From Pseudomonas sp. MIACH (lineage in GTDB: Bacteria; Pseudomonadota; Gammaproteobacteria; Pseudomonadales; Pseudomonadaceae): DNA of 64,000 bases. The position numbers were made by a program, and so were the translations under genes. Shown here piece by piece: positions 36,619 through 44,825 of the stretch (positions within the stretch are counted from its first letter, which is position 1; each line of letters opens with the position of its first letter). The stretch covers positions 1 to 64,000 of the forward strand of contig NZ_LHVO01000035.1 of NCBI RefSeq assembly GCF_001269925.1, read 5' to 3'. A model generated the notes under the pieces. The model ran no database searches and was not told the DNA's origin. It was given only the letters and a program-made list of their open reading frames with translations.

Positions 36619-37536
36619 GTGCTCGAAATCCGTCATCTCAAGACCCTGCACGCCTTGCGCGAAGCCGACAGCCTGGTAGAGGCCGCCGAGCGCCTGCACC
36701 TGACACAATCGGCCTTGTCCCATCAGTTCAAGGAGCTGGAAGAGCGCCTGGGCATGCCGCTGTTCGTGCGCAAGACCAAACCCGTGCGCTTCACCAGCGC
36801 GGGTCTGCGCCTGCTGCAACTGGCCGACGCCACCCTGCCCCTGCTACGCGGCGCCGAGCGCGACATCGCGCGTTTGGCCGGTGGCACCGCCGGGCGCTTG
36901 CACATGGCGATCGAGTGCCACAGTTGTTTCCAGTGGCTGATGCCGACCATCGACCAGTTCCGCGATGCCTGGCCGGAGGTCGAGCTGGACCTGGCCTCGG
37001 GCTTTGCGTTCGCGCCACTGCCGGCCCTGGCCCGTGGCGACCTGGACCTGGTGGTGACCTCCGACCCGCTGGAGCTGCCGGGTATCACCTATGTGCCGCT
37101 GTTCACCTACGAAGCCATGCTCGCGGTGGCAAACCAGCACGCGCTGGCGAACAAGGCGTACATCGTGCCCGAAGACCTGCTGACCGAAACCCTGATCACC
37201 TACCCGGTGGAACGCGACCGCCTGGACATCTTCACCCGCTTCCTGGAACCGGCCGACGTGGAACCGGCCCAGGTGCGCACCTCGGAACTCACGGTGATGA
37301 TGATGCAACTGGTGGCCAGCGGCCGTGGCGTGTGCGGCATGCCCCATTGGGCACTGCATGAATACAGCTCGCGCGGCTACGTGAAGGCCAAGCGTCTGGG
37401 CGAGAAAGGCTTGTTTGCGACGCTGTATGCGGGGATTCGTGCGGACATGCTGGATGCGCCGTATATGCGCGACTTTTTGCTGACGGCCAAGGACACGTCG
37501 TTTTCAACCCTGGATGGCGTCAGCGCGGTACGCTGA
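36619..37536 (+). CDS. metR: LysR-type activator of methionine genes, MetR
   Basis: MetR activates methionine biosynthesis genes such as metE and metH with homocysteine as coactivator. The 305-residue protein starts with GTG. It has an N-terminal LysR helix-turn-helix (HLKTLHALREADSLVEAAER and QSALSHQFKELEERLG). An effector domain follows with IECHSCFQWLMPTIDQF, a stretch I associate with MetR. No met gene is in the window, so its targets are elsewhere. The 182-bp space before it, shared with the divergent hydrolase gene, holds no obvious MetR box (TGAA-N5-TTCA). Confidence 0.9.
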   Translation: MLEIRHLKTLHALREADSLVEAAERLHLTQSALSHQFKELEERLGMPLFVRKTKPVRFTSAGLRLLQLADATLPLLRGAERDIARLAGGTAGRLHMAIECHSCFQWLMPTIDQFRDAWPEVELDLASGFAFAPLPALARGDLDLVVTSDPLELPGITYVPLFTYEAMLAVANQHALANKAYIVPEDLLTETLITYPVERDRLDIFTRFLEPADVEPAQVRTSELTVMMMQLVASGRGVCGMPHWALHEYSSRGYVKAKRLGEKGLFATLYAGIRADMLDAPYMRDFLLTAKDTSFSTLDGVSAVR

Positions 37537-37551
37537 AACCACACCGTTCCA

Positions 37552-37640
37552 AATGTGGGAGGGGCAAGTCCTAATGCCGGTCAGTTAAGGAGGAACACTG
37601 TAACTGTGGCGAGCGGGCTTGCCCCCTCCTACCTTGGATC
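37552..37640. repeat. Degenerate REP pair after metR
   Basis: A GTGGGAGGGGCAAG half near 37555-37569 and a second REP near 37609-37632 (GCGAGCGGGCTTGCCCCCTCC) face each other imperfectly. This looks like a decayed doublet between metR and the convergent GNAT gene. Confidence 0.6.
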
Positions 37641-38147
37641 TCAGTGCGCCGTGAGTTCGCGCCACATGTAGATTTTGTCGAAGTAGTCCACGCCCACCCG
37701 TACCGCCAGCGGCTCCAGGCCGTACTGGATAAACCCGCAGCGTCGGTACAGCGCAAACGCTGCATCGTTGCCGGCGGTGACGGTCAGTTGGATCACTTTG
37801 AGCCGCGGATGTCGGCGCGCTTCATCCAGCGCTGCCTCGACCAATCGCCGGCCCAAGCCTTTGTGCTGGTAAGCCGCGTTCACGTACATGCCGAACAGGG
37901 TCACCTTGTGCCGCGCCTTCTCCCGAGGTTCGAAGGCCAGGCCGACGATGCCGGCCAGTTCCCCGTCGACGTACGCGCCGAGCAAACGGTCCAGCGGGCT
38001 CTCCAGGCGCTTTTCCCACCAGCTCAACGGCATGGCTGCACGCTCGGACACACTAGAAGTGAACGCCTGGGGATAAGCGCCATACGCCTCCAGCATCAAC
38101 GCTCGATAAGCCTCGGCGTCGTTGGCCCCCAGCGCACGGATGCTCAT
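37641..38147 (-). CDS. GNAT family N-acetyltransferase
   Basis: This 168-residue protein has the GNAT acetyl-CoA loop in AAYQHKGLGRRLVEAAL near residue 92. The following strand is KVIQLTVTAGNDAAFALYRR. The acceptor is unknown. It starts six bases after the Nudix gene ends, in the same direction, so the two form a small operon of unlinked-looking enzymes. Confidence 0.88.
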   Translation of the reverse strand: MSIRALGANDAEAYRALMLEAYGAYPQAFTSSVSERAAMPLSWWEKRLESPLDRLLGAYVDGELAGIVGLAFEPREKARHKVTLFGMYVNAAYQHKGLGRRLVEAALDEARRHPRLKVIQLTVTAGNDAAFALYRRCGFIQYGLEPLAVRVGVDYFDKIYMWRELTAH

Positions 38148-38152
38148 TCGCG

Positions 38153-38566
38153 TCAGGCCGGCGTGGTCAGTGACGCGCGGTAAAACGGCAGGATCAGGTC
38201 ACGGGTCAGGGGCGCCAACACCAGGCCGCCATCACCGGCAGGGTCGATCCAGCGCACCTCCTCGATTTCAGCCGCCGGGCTGACCGGTACATCGATCTGC
38301 ACCTGGAACAATTGCGCGTCCACAGTGAACCCCGGCTCGTTGGCCGCAGGGGCCGAGAAGTGACCGAGGTAGACCGCGTCGCCGGGCTTGATGCGCAGGT
38401 TCAGCTCTTCGTACAGCTCGCGGGCCAGGGCCTCGGCGGGCTGTTCACCGGCGTCGATCTTGCCACCGGGTTGCATAAAGGCCTGGGTGCCGCGCTTGCG
38501 CACCAGCAGGGTGTGGCCGTCGCTGCCGATCAACAGGGCAGCGGCGATACGGATAGTGCTAGGCAT
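38153..38566 (-). CDS. Nudix hydrolase
   Basis: This 137-residue protein carries the Nudix box, beginning GGKIDAGEQ near residue 35 and ending RELYEELNL, which coordinates magnesium for hydrolysis of nucleoside diphosphate-linked compounds. Length and layout are those of small housekeeping Nudix enzymes such as MutT relatives. The substrate cannot be deduced. It is upstream of, and probably cotranscribed with, the GNAT gene. Confidence 0.9.
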   Translation of the reverse strand: MPSTIRIAAALLIGSDGHTLLVRKRGTQAFMQPGGKIDAGEQPAEALARELYEELNLRIKPGDAVYLGHFSAPAANEPGFTVDAQLFQVQIDVPVSPAAEIEEVRWIDPAGDGGLVLAPLTRDLILPFYRASLTTPA

Positions 38567-38598
38567 GAACTGAAAACCTTGAATTCAAACAATGAAAA

Positions 38599-39915
38599 TT
38601 AATGAAGCACCGCGTCGGTCTCGTCCGGCTCCTTGATAAACACGCTGTACTTGGCGCCTTCCATCGCCTCGAACGCAATCAGCTTGTCCACCAACGGCAG
38701 GTTCAGCACCTTGCCGGCATTGAGCAGCAACATGCCGTTATCGGCGTTGAGGTTACGCGCCAGGACCATGCCGTCTTCCAGTTCACGGGTGGAGAGCACC
38801 TTGACCGTGGGATCACCCAGGGTCACGTCACTGAGAAACGCAGCGCACGCCAGGATGAAGTCCTCGACCAGCTCCGGATCGTAGAGGCGCCCGGCATATT
38901 TGCGGATATACAACAGCGCTTCATCGCTGTTCAGATGCCGCTCAAGGATCAGGCCTTTCTGCAATTCGATGAAGTCCACCGCCAGTTTCAGCAGGCGTGA
39001 ACCGAACGGAATCGCCTCGCCCTTGAGGTGGTCGGGGAAACCACTGCCGTCCCAGCGCTCCTGGTGATGACGAATAATCCGCGCCGCATCCTTCATCGGC
39101 TCCAGGGTCATCAACAGCGATTCGCTCTGGGTCGGATAGCCGCGGTACCGCTCGCGGTCGGTGCTGTGCAGTTTGTCGGCCGGCTCGATCAACATACTGT
39201 CGCTCCAGCTCAGTTTGCCGATGTTGTACAACGCGGCGGCCATGGCCATGTCGCGGGCGCTGGCTTCGTCGATGGACTGGGCGGTGCAGTACACGCGCAC
39301 CAGTTCGATCAGTGCACGGTTGGTCTGTTTGTTCTTGGGCAGGCGCAGGTTGGCCAACAGCGAAAACACTTCGGTACCGGTCACGTAGCTGCGCTTGAGC
39401 TCCTCGTAGGCCAGGTCGAGCATGTCGGCGGTCTGTTGCAGCTCACTGGTCCGTGCTGCCACGCGCTTTTCCAGGGTGGCATTCAATAGCTTGAGCTGCT
39501 CGTTCTGCTGATGGGCCAGGCGTTCCAGGCGCTGAAGCTCCAGGGCCTGCTGCAGGATCAGCTTCAGTTCGTCATCGTTCCAGGGTTTGCCGATATAGCG
39601 GTGGATCGCCCCTTCGTTGATCGCCTTGATGATCGTCGGCAGGTCGGCGTAGCCGGTGAGCAGGATGCGACTGGTGGCGGGATAAAGGCGATGAACCTCG
39701 GCCAGCAACTGCGCGCCGTCCATGCCGGGCATGCGCGCATCGCTCATCACCAGGTCGATGGGCTGAGCGGCCATGACCTCCAGGGCCTCGGCGCCGCTGC
39801 CCGCGAGCACGATATCGAAGGGTTGGCCGCGCAACAGGCGACGCAAGCTGTTGAGGATCGACTCTTCATCGTCGACCAGCAAAATAGTGGGTTTCGTCGC
39901 AAGTAGTTCATCCAT
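38599..39915 (-). CDS. Response regulator with degenerate HD-GYP domain
   Basis: This 438-residue RpfG-type protein has a receiver domain with its Asp at D59 (VMSDARMPGMDG). A coiled linker follows at about residues 125-175, then an HD-GYP-like domain. The HHxxRxDGxGFP motif of HD-GYP is present (HHQERWDGSGFP). The metal-binding HD doublet, usually HDIGK, is replaced by YNIGK. It therefore probably does not hydrolyse cyclic-di-GMP with a normal metal centre and may act as a binding or docking module. It is divergent from the REC-EAL operon, which suggests joint function. Confidence 0.85.
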   Translation of the reverse strand: MDELLATKPTILLVDDEESILNSLRRLLRGQPFDIVLAGSGAEALEVMAAQPIDLVMSDARMPGMDGAQLLAEVHRLYPATSRILLTGYADLPTIIKAINEGAIHRYIGKPWNDDELKLILQQALELQRLERLAHQQNEQLKLLNATLEKRVAARTSELQQTADMLDLAYEELKRSYVTGTEVFSLLANLRLPKNKQTNRALIELVRVYCTAQSIDEASARDMAMAAALYNIGKLSWSDSMLIEPADKLHSTDRERYRGYPTQSESLLMTLEPMKDAARIIRHHQERWDGSGFPDHLKGEAIPFGSRLLKLAVDFIELQKGLILERHLNSDEALLYIRKYAGRLYDPELVEDFILACAAFLSDVTLGDPTVKVLSTRELEDGMVLARNLNADNGMLLLNAGKVLNLPLVDKLIAFEAMEGAKYSVFIKEPDETDAVLH

Positions 39916-40134
39916 GCCTGCTGCGCCTTCACATTGAACTGAATTGAGCTGATTTGAACCCGTGTGCCAAGCCGTCTTCCCTCGCTTAAGGCGCGGGGTT
40001 GATTTGACGCCAACTGGCCGCCGAATTCAAGGGACCTCGACTACACTGCCACAGCAGGTCTGCGCCCCGCTCCGCCATGGAATCAAGGAAGGAATGGTTA
40101 TGCCGTCGAACCTTTTGCAGATGAGACGCGCACT
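39916..40134. other. 219-bp divergent control region of the signalling block
   Basis: The region separates the REC-HD gene from the REC-EAL operon. Apart from the short leader frame at 40100-40138, I see no terminator, repeat or recognisable operator in it. Promoters for both directions are expected here. Confidence 0.5.
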
Positions 40135-40138
40135 ATGA
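40100..40138 (+). CDS. Possible 12-codon leader peptide coupled to the REC-GGDEF-EAL gene
   Basis: ATG at 40100 opens a frame of 12 codons (MPSNLLQMRRAL). Its TGA at 40136-40138 overlaps the ATG of the next gene. A strong ribosome-binding site, GGAAGGA at 40087-40093, stands six bases before it, whereas the main gene has none of its own. This looks like translational coupling. Whether the peptide itself matters is unknown. Confidence 0.45.
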   Translation: MPSNLLQMRRAL

Positions 40139-42009
40139 GCCCGAACTCAGAACGGGCCAACCGTCGTATCCTCATCGTCGATGACACCACGTCCATCCAC
40201 CTGGACTTTCGCAAGATCCTGTGCGCCGACGCCGACGACGAGCCTTCCCTGGATACCCTTGAGCAAACCCTGTTCGGCACAACGACCGTTGCGCGCCAGG
40301 CGTTTATGCTGGATTCCGCCTATCAGGGTCAGGAAGCCTTGGACCTGGTGAATCGGGCCCTGGCAGCCAATACCCCCTACGCCATGGCGTTCATCGACAT
40401 GCGCATGCCGCCTGGCTGGGACGGCCTGCACACCATCGAGCAGTTGTGGAACGTCGATCCCAACCTGCAGATCGCCCTGTGCACCGCCTATTCCGACTAT
40501 TCGTTTGAAGCGATCGAAGCACGATTGAAGTACAACGACCAGTTGCTGATCCTGAAGAAGCCCTTCGACCACCTGGAAATCCGCCAGATGGCCAGCGCCC
40601 TGACCTGGAAATGGCAGCTCGCCCAGGATGCCGCCCTCAAGGTGATCGGGCTGGAACGCACCATTGAGGAACGCGTGCAGGAGTTGCTGAAAGTCTCGCA
40701 CCTGTTGCAATACGACGCGCTCACGGAGTTGCCCAACAGCGCGTTGCTGGGCGACCGCCTGACCCAGGCCATTGCCCTGGGCCGGCGCCATGACACGCAA
40801 CTGGCGGTGATGTTTATCGGCCTCGACCGCTTCAAGCGCATCAACAACGCTCTGGGTTATCCGGTGGGGGATGAGGTGCTCCAGCAGGTCAGCCAAAGCC
40901 TGGTGGCAGCCGTACGGGAGTCGGACTCGGTGTTTCGCTATGTCTCGGACGAGTTTGTGATCCTGCTCAATGATGTCCAGCACCCCCTACAAACCCAGCA
41001 CATCGCCCAGAAGGTACTCAAGGCCATCAGCGTCACACGCCATATCGCGGGACACGACCTGAGCGTCACCGCCAGCCTGGGCATCAGCATCTATCCGAAT
41101 GACAGCAGCACCGCCGTGGAGCTGATCAAGCACGCCGAAACCGCCATGCACACCACGAAGGAGCGTGGCCCGGACGACCTGAGCTTCTACACCGAAGACA
41201 TGAACCTGCGCGCCCAGCACCAGCAGAACCTGGAAAGCGCGATCCGCCAGGCCCTGGAACACAATGAGTTTGCGCTGCACTACCAGCCCAAGCTGGACCT
41301 TAAAACCGGGCGAATCACCGGCGCGGAGGCGCTGATCCGCTGGTTTCAACCGCGCTCGGGCTGGGTTCACCCGGCGGACTTCATCCCAGTGGCGGAAGAC
41401 AGCGGGCTGATCGTCGCCGTGACCCAGTGGGTGCTGCGCCACGCCTGCGAACAGGCACAGGCCTGGCGCACCATGGGCCTGGCGCCGCTGCGCATCTCGG
41501 TGAACATCTCGGCCATCGACTTCCGCCAACGGGAGTTTGTCGACAATCTGGCTGCCATCCTGAAGCAGACCGGCCTGCCGCCCAACCTGCTGGAGCTGGA
41601 GATCACCGAAAGCGTGCTGATGCAGAATGTCGACGATACGGTCGATATTCTGAACCGGATCAAGGCCATGGGCGTGCGCCTGGCCCTGGATGATTTCGGC
41701 ACCGGCTACTCCAGCCTCAGCTACCTGCGACGCTTTCCTATCGATGTGCTGAAGATCGATCAATCATTCGTGCGCGGGCTGCACGAAAATAGCCAGGACG
41801 CGCAGCTGATCAGCGCTATCATCGGCATGGGCAGGAGCCTGGAGCTGAACATCATCGCCGAAGGGGTGGAGACCGTCGAACAGCTGAACTTCCTGAGGTC
41901 CCAGCAGTGTGAAGAGGGCCAGGGTTTTCTGTTCAGCAAGGCGGTACCTGCGAAGGATTTCGCCCAGTTACTGCAGCTGGGTAGCCTCACGCTGATGCCC
42001 GATCAATAG
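40135..42009 (+). CDS. Response regulator with degenerate GGDEF and intact EAL domain
   Basis: This 624-residue protein has a receiver domain with D88 in AFIDMRMPPGWDG. It is longer than usual because about 30 residues are inserted after the first helix. The GGDEF domain's signature reads YVSDEF at 269-274, so it should not make cyclic-di-GMP. The EAL domain is complete, with E398-A-L-I-R-W and DDFGTGYSSL. The expected activity is cyclic-di-GMP breakdown under control of phosphorylation. It is the first gene of a four-gene operon with a cytochrome peroxidase and two kinases. The receiver closely resembles that of the last gene of the operon. Confidence 0.9.
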   Translation: MSPNSERANRRILIVDDTTSIHLDFRKILCADADDEPSLDTLEQTLFGTTTVARQAFMLDSAYQGQEALDLVNRALAANTPYAMAFIDMRMPPGWDGLHTIEQLWNVDPNLQIALCTAYSDYSFEAIEARLKYNDQLLILKKPFDHLEIRQMASALTWKWQLAQDAALKVIGLERTIEERVQELLKVSHLLQYDALTELPNSALLGDRLTQAIALGRRHDTQLAVMFIGLDRFKRINNALGYPVGDEVLQQVSQSLVAAVRESDSVFRYVSDEFVILLNDVQHPLQTQHIAQKVLKAISVTRHIAGHDLSVTASLGISIYPNDSSTAVELIKHAETAMHTTKERGPDDLSFYTEDMNLRAQHQQNLESAIRQALEHNEFALHYQPKLDLKTGRITGAEALIRWFQPRSGWVHPADFIPVAEDSGLIVAVTQWVLRHACEQAQAWRTMGLAPLRISVNISAIDFRQREFVDNLAAILKQTGLPPNLLELEITESVLMQNVDDTVDILNRIKAMGVRLALDDFGTGYSSLSYLRRFPIDVLKIDQSFVRGLHENSQDAQLISAIIGMGRSLELNIIAEGVETVEQLNFLRSQQCEEGQGFLFSKAVPAKDFAQLLQLGSLTLMPDQ

Positions 42010-42013
42010 CCCT

Positions 42014-43003
42014 ATGCTTGCAAGGAGTGCTCGCTTGAGCGACGTCTCAACCTACTGTTTCGGCCTCATCCTGACGTTGGGGTTGAGTCTGGGGATGACC
42101 GTAACGGCCGCGCCGCTGGACGAAGCGCTCAAACCGTTGCCACCGGTACCGCAACTCGACCCGGCCAAGGTCGAGCTGGGGCGCAAACTGTTCAATGAGC
42201 CGCGCCTGTCGGTCAACAACACGCTGTCCTGTGCCAGCTGCCATCACCTCGAATCCGGGGGCGCCGACAATAAACCGTTCTCCATCGGTTTCGACGGCAA
42301 GCCCGTGGAGATCAACACCCCTTCGATGTTCAACGCCAGCCTGAATTTCAAACAGTTCTGGAACGGCCGGGTGGACACCCTGGAGGCACAGGTCGAGCAA
42401 GTGGTCATCAGCCCGGTGGAAATGGGCAGCGACTGGAAAACCGTGGTGCAGAACCTCTCCGCCCTGCCCGTCTACCAGGCAGCGTTCAAACAGGCCTACC
42501 CCGATGGCGTCACCGCCGCCAACGTGCAAAACGCCCTGGCCACCTACGAACGCACGCTGCTGACGCCCAACTCACGGTTTGACCAGTACCTGCTGGGCAA
42601 CACGGAAATCCTCACGATCCAGGAAAAGTACGGTTACCAGCGCTTCAAGGATTACGGCTGCATCGCCTGTCACCAGGGCATCAACATCGGCGGCAACATG
42701 TTCCAGAAGTTCGGGGTGATGGGCGACTACTTCAAGGCACGCGGCAACCCCGTCGAGTCGGACCTGGGGCGTTACCTGCTGACCAAGGATGAAGAAGACC
42801 TCCATGTGTTCAAGGTGCCCAGCCTGCGCAACGTCGCGGTCACGGCGCCGTATTTTCACGATGCGTCGGCCAAGACCCTGGAAGAAGCGGTCGACGTCAT
42901 GTTCAAGTTCCAACTGGGGCGCAACCCCTCGCAGGAGGATAAAGACCTGATTATCCAGTTTCTCAAGACCTTGACCGGCGAATGGTCGGGCAAGCCTTTA
43001 TGA
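42014..43003 (+). CDS. Di-haem cytochrome c peroxidase
   Basis: This 329-residue periplasmic enzyme reduces hydrogen peroxide with electrons from small c-type cytochromes or azurin. An N-terminal export signal ends near TAAP. The two haem-binding sites are CASCH (C73, C76, H77) and CIACH (C216, C219, H220), the layout of the CcpA/MauG family. The start codon lies two bases after the preceding stop. Its position inside a signalling operon, with kinases downstream, is unusual. Ccp genes are normally monocistronic and Anr-controlled. I infer that it takes part in, or is tuned by, the signal pathway. Confidence 0.92.
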   Translation: MLARSARLSDVSTYCFGLILTLGLSLGMTVTAAPLDEALKPLPPVPQLDPAKVELGRKLFNEPRLSVNNTLSCASCHHLESGGADNKPFSIGFDGKPVEINTPSMFNASLNFKQFWNGRVDTLEAQVEQVVISPVEMGSDWKTVVQNLSALPVYQAAFKQAYPDGVTAANVQNALATYERTLLTPNSRFDQYLLGNTEILTIQEKYGYQRFKDYGCIACHQGINIGGNMFQKFGVMGDYFKARGNPVESDLGRYLLTKDEEDLHVFKVPSLRNVAVTAPYFHDASAKTLEEAVDVMFKFQLGRNPSQEDKDLIIQFLKTLTGEWSGKPL

Positions 43004-43013
43004 GCAGACCGTC

Positions 43014-44825
43014 ATGACCCTCTATCGCCGCCGCACCAGCCTGGCCTTGGGGTTCATCACCCTGTTGCTGGCCTCGACGCTGATCTTTCTGTACGTCAAG
43101 TCGTCCAGCAACCAGGCGTCCTCTTACACCCAGTCCAGGGACCTGATCCGGCAGCTACAGCAACTTAACGCCCAGTGGGACAGCGAAGTACTCAAGGCCA
43201 GGATCGCCATTACCCACAATTACGACCCCCTGGTGGCCCCCCTGACAGAAATGACCCGGCTGTGGGCCGAGCTGGAAGCGCACGACTCGTACCACAGCCC
43301 GCAGGACCTGCCCGCCTGGCAAGCCAGCCAGCAGGCTTATCGAGCGGCCATCCAGGAAAAAGCCCGGCGCATCGACCAGTTCAAGTCCCACAATGCCGTG
43401 TTGCGCAATTCCCTGGCCTTCCTGCCGACGGCCGAAGACGATATCCAGGCGCAGTTCAACCAGGTCGACGGCGACAGCAAACTGCAGCTGCAAAGCGTGG
43501 CCACCGACACCTACGACTTGTTGCTCAGCAGCCTGGAATTCGCCCAGGTCACCACCCAAGAGCGCGCCGCCGACATCCTCGTCGGCCTGGGCAAGCTGGC
43601 CGTCAACAAGGAACTGCTGCCCAGCGAGTTCCGCGCCCCGGTGGAGATCCTGAGCAATCACATCGAACTGATCTTGCGCGAGCAGCCCGTGGTGAACACC
43701 TTGCTCGAAGAGATCGCCGCGATCCCGGTGGCCGAACGCCTGGATGACCTGACCACCCACCTCAACCAGGACCAACAGGCCGTCGACCTGGTCGAACAGC
43801 AATACCACCGCTACCTGCTGGTGTTCTCGACCCTGCTGGTGGCCCTGCTGCTGTACCTGACGATTCGCCTGCTGCGCAGTTTCGCCGAGATCAACCGCGT
43901 CAATCGCGCTTTGCAGGCAGTGAACGAAACCCTGGAACAGCGCGTGGAACGGCGCACCCAACAGCTCAAGGATGCCCAAAGCGAGCTGATGGACAGCGCG
44001 CGCCAGGCCGGCATGGCGGAGATCGCCACCAACGTGCTGCACAACGTCGGCAACGTGCTTAACAGCGTGAACATCTCCGCCGACCTGGTCACCCGCAAAC
44101 TGCGCAGCAGCAAGGCAATGGGCCTGGGCAAAGCCATGCAGCTGATCAACGAGCGCCAGGGCGACCTGGGCACTTTTATCACCGAGGATGAAAAGGGCAA
44201 GCTGCTGCCCGGCTACTTGAACCAGTTGGTGGACGCCATTGCCGTCGAGCAACAAGGCCTGATCGAGGAGCTGGGGCAATTGAGCAAAAGCGTGGACCAC
44301 ATCAAGGACATCGTCTCCACCCAACAATCCTATGCGGGGGCAGCCTCACTGAAGGAGCCGGTGCAGATCAGCGCCTTGATGGAGGACGCCCTGCGCATGA
44401 ACGCGGGGGCACTGAGCCGGCACAACGTCACGGTGGTCAAGCACTATGGGCCGGTACCGGAAGTCCTCGGCGACAAACACCGCTTGCTGCTGATCATGGT
44501 CAACCTGATCAGCAACGCCAAGTACGCCATGTCCAACCTCACCGACCGGCCACGGCAGATGACCCTGACGGTCCTGCAGCTGGATGATGACACCCTGCAG
44601 ATCAGTGTGAAGGACGAAGGTGAAGGCATACCGGCCGAGAACATGACCCGCATATTTACCCACGGCTTTACCACTCGCAAGGAAGGTCACGGTTTCGGCC
44701 TGCACAGCTGCGCACTGGCCGCCGTGGAAATGAATGGACAGCTCACCGCCCATAGCGACGGGCCGGGCCAAGGTGCAATATTCACCCTGACAATCCCCCT
44801 CACTCCTGCCGGAAGTCCCGTATGA
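43014..44825 (+). CDS. Membrane histidine kinase with DAHL-like periplasmic domain
   Basis: This 603-residue kinase has membrane helices near residues 10-28 and 263-285. They enclose an all-helical periplasmic region of about 230 residues, consistent with a DAHL sensor domain. The phospho-acceptor is probably H343 in NVLHNVGNVLNSV, a non-standard HisKA box. The ATPase domain has NLISNAKYAMSN, KDEGEGIPAENM and GHGFGLHSCALAA. It follows the peroxidase gene by ten bases and overlaps the next gene by four. It likely phosphorylates one or both of the receivers in the operon. The signal may be periplasmic redox state or peroxide, by context only. Confidence 0.87.
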   Translation: MTLYRRRTSLALGFITLLLASTLIFLYVKSSSNQASSYTQSRDLIRQLQQLNAQWDSEVLKARIAITHNYDPLVAPLTEMTRLWAELEAHDSYHSPQDLPAWQASQQAYRAAIQEKARRIDQFKSHNAVLRNSLAFLPTAEDDIQAQFNQVDGDSKLQLQSVATDTYDLLLSSLEFAQVTTQERAADILVGLGKLAVNKELLPSEFRAPVEILSNHIELILREQPVVNTLLEEIAAIPVAERLDDLTTHLNQDQQAVDLVEQQYHRYLLVFSTLLVALLLYLTIRLLRSFAEINRVNRALQAVNETLEQRVERRTQQLKDAQSELMDSARQAGMAEIATNVLHNVGNVLNSVNISADLVTRKLRSSKAMGLGKAMQLINERQGDLGTFITEDEKGKLLPGYLNQLVDAIAVEQQGLIEELGQLSKSVDHIKDIVSTQQSYAGAASLKEPVQISALMEDALRMNAGALSRHNVTVVKHYGPVPEVLGDKHRLLLIMVNLISNAKYAMSNLTDRPRQMTLTVLQLDDDTLQISVKDEGEGIPAENMTRIFTHGFTTRKEGHGFGLHSCALAAVEMNGQLTAHSDGPGQGAIFTLTIPLTPAGSPV

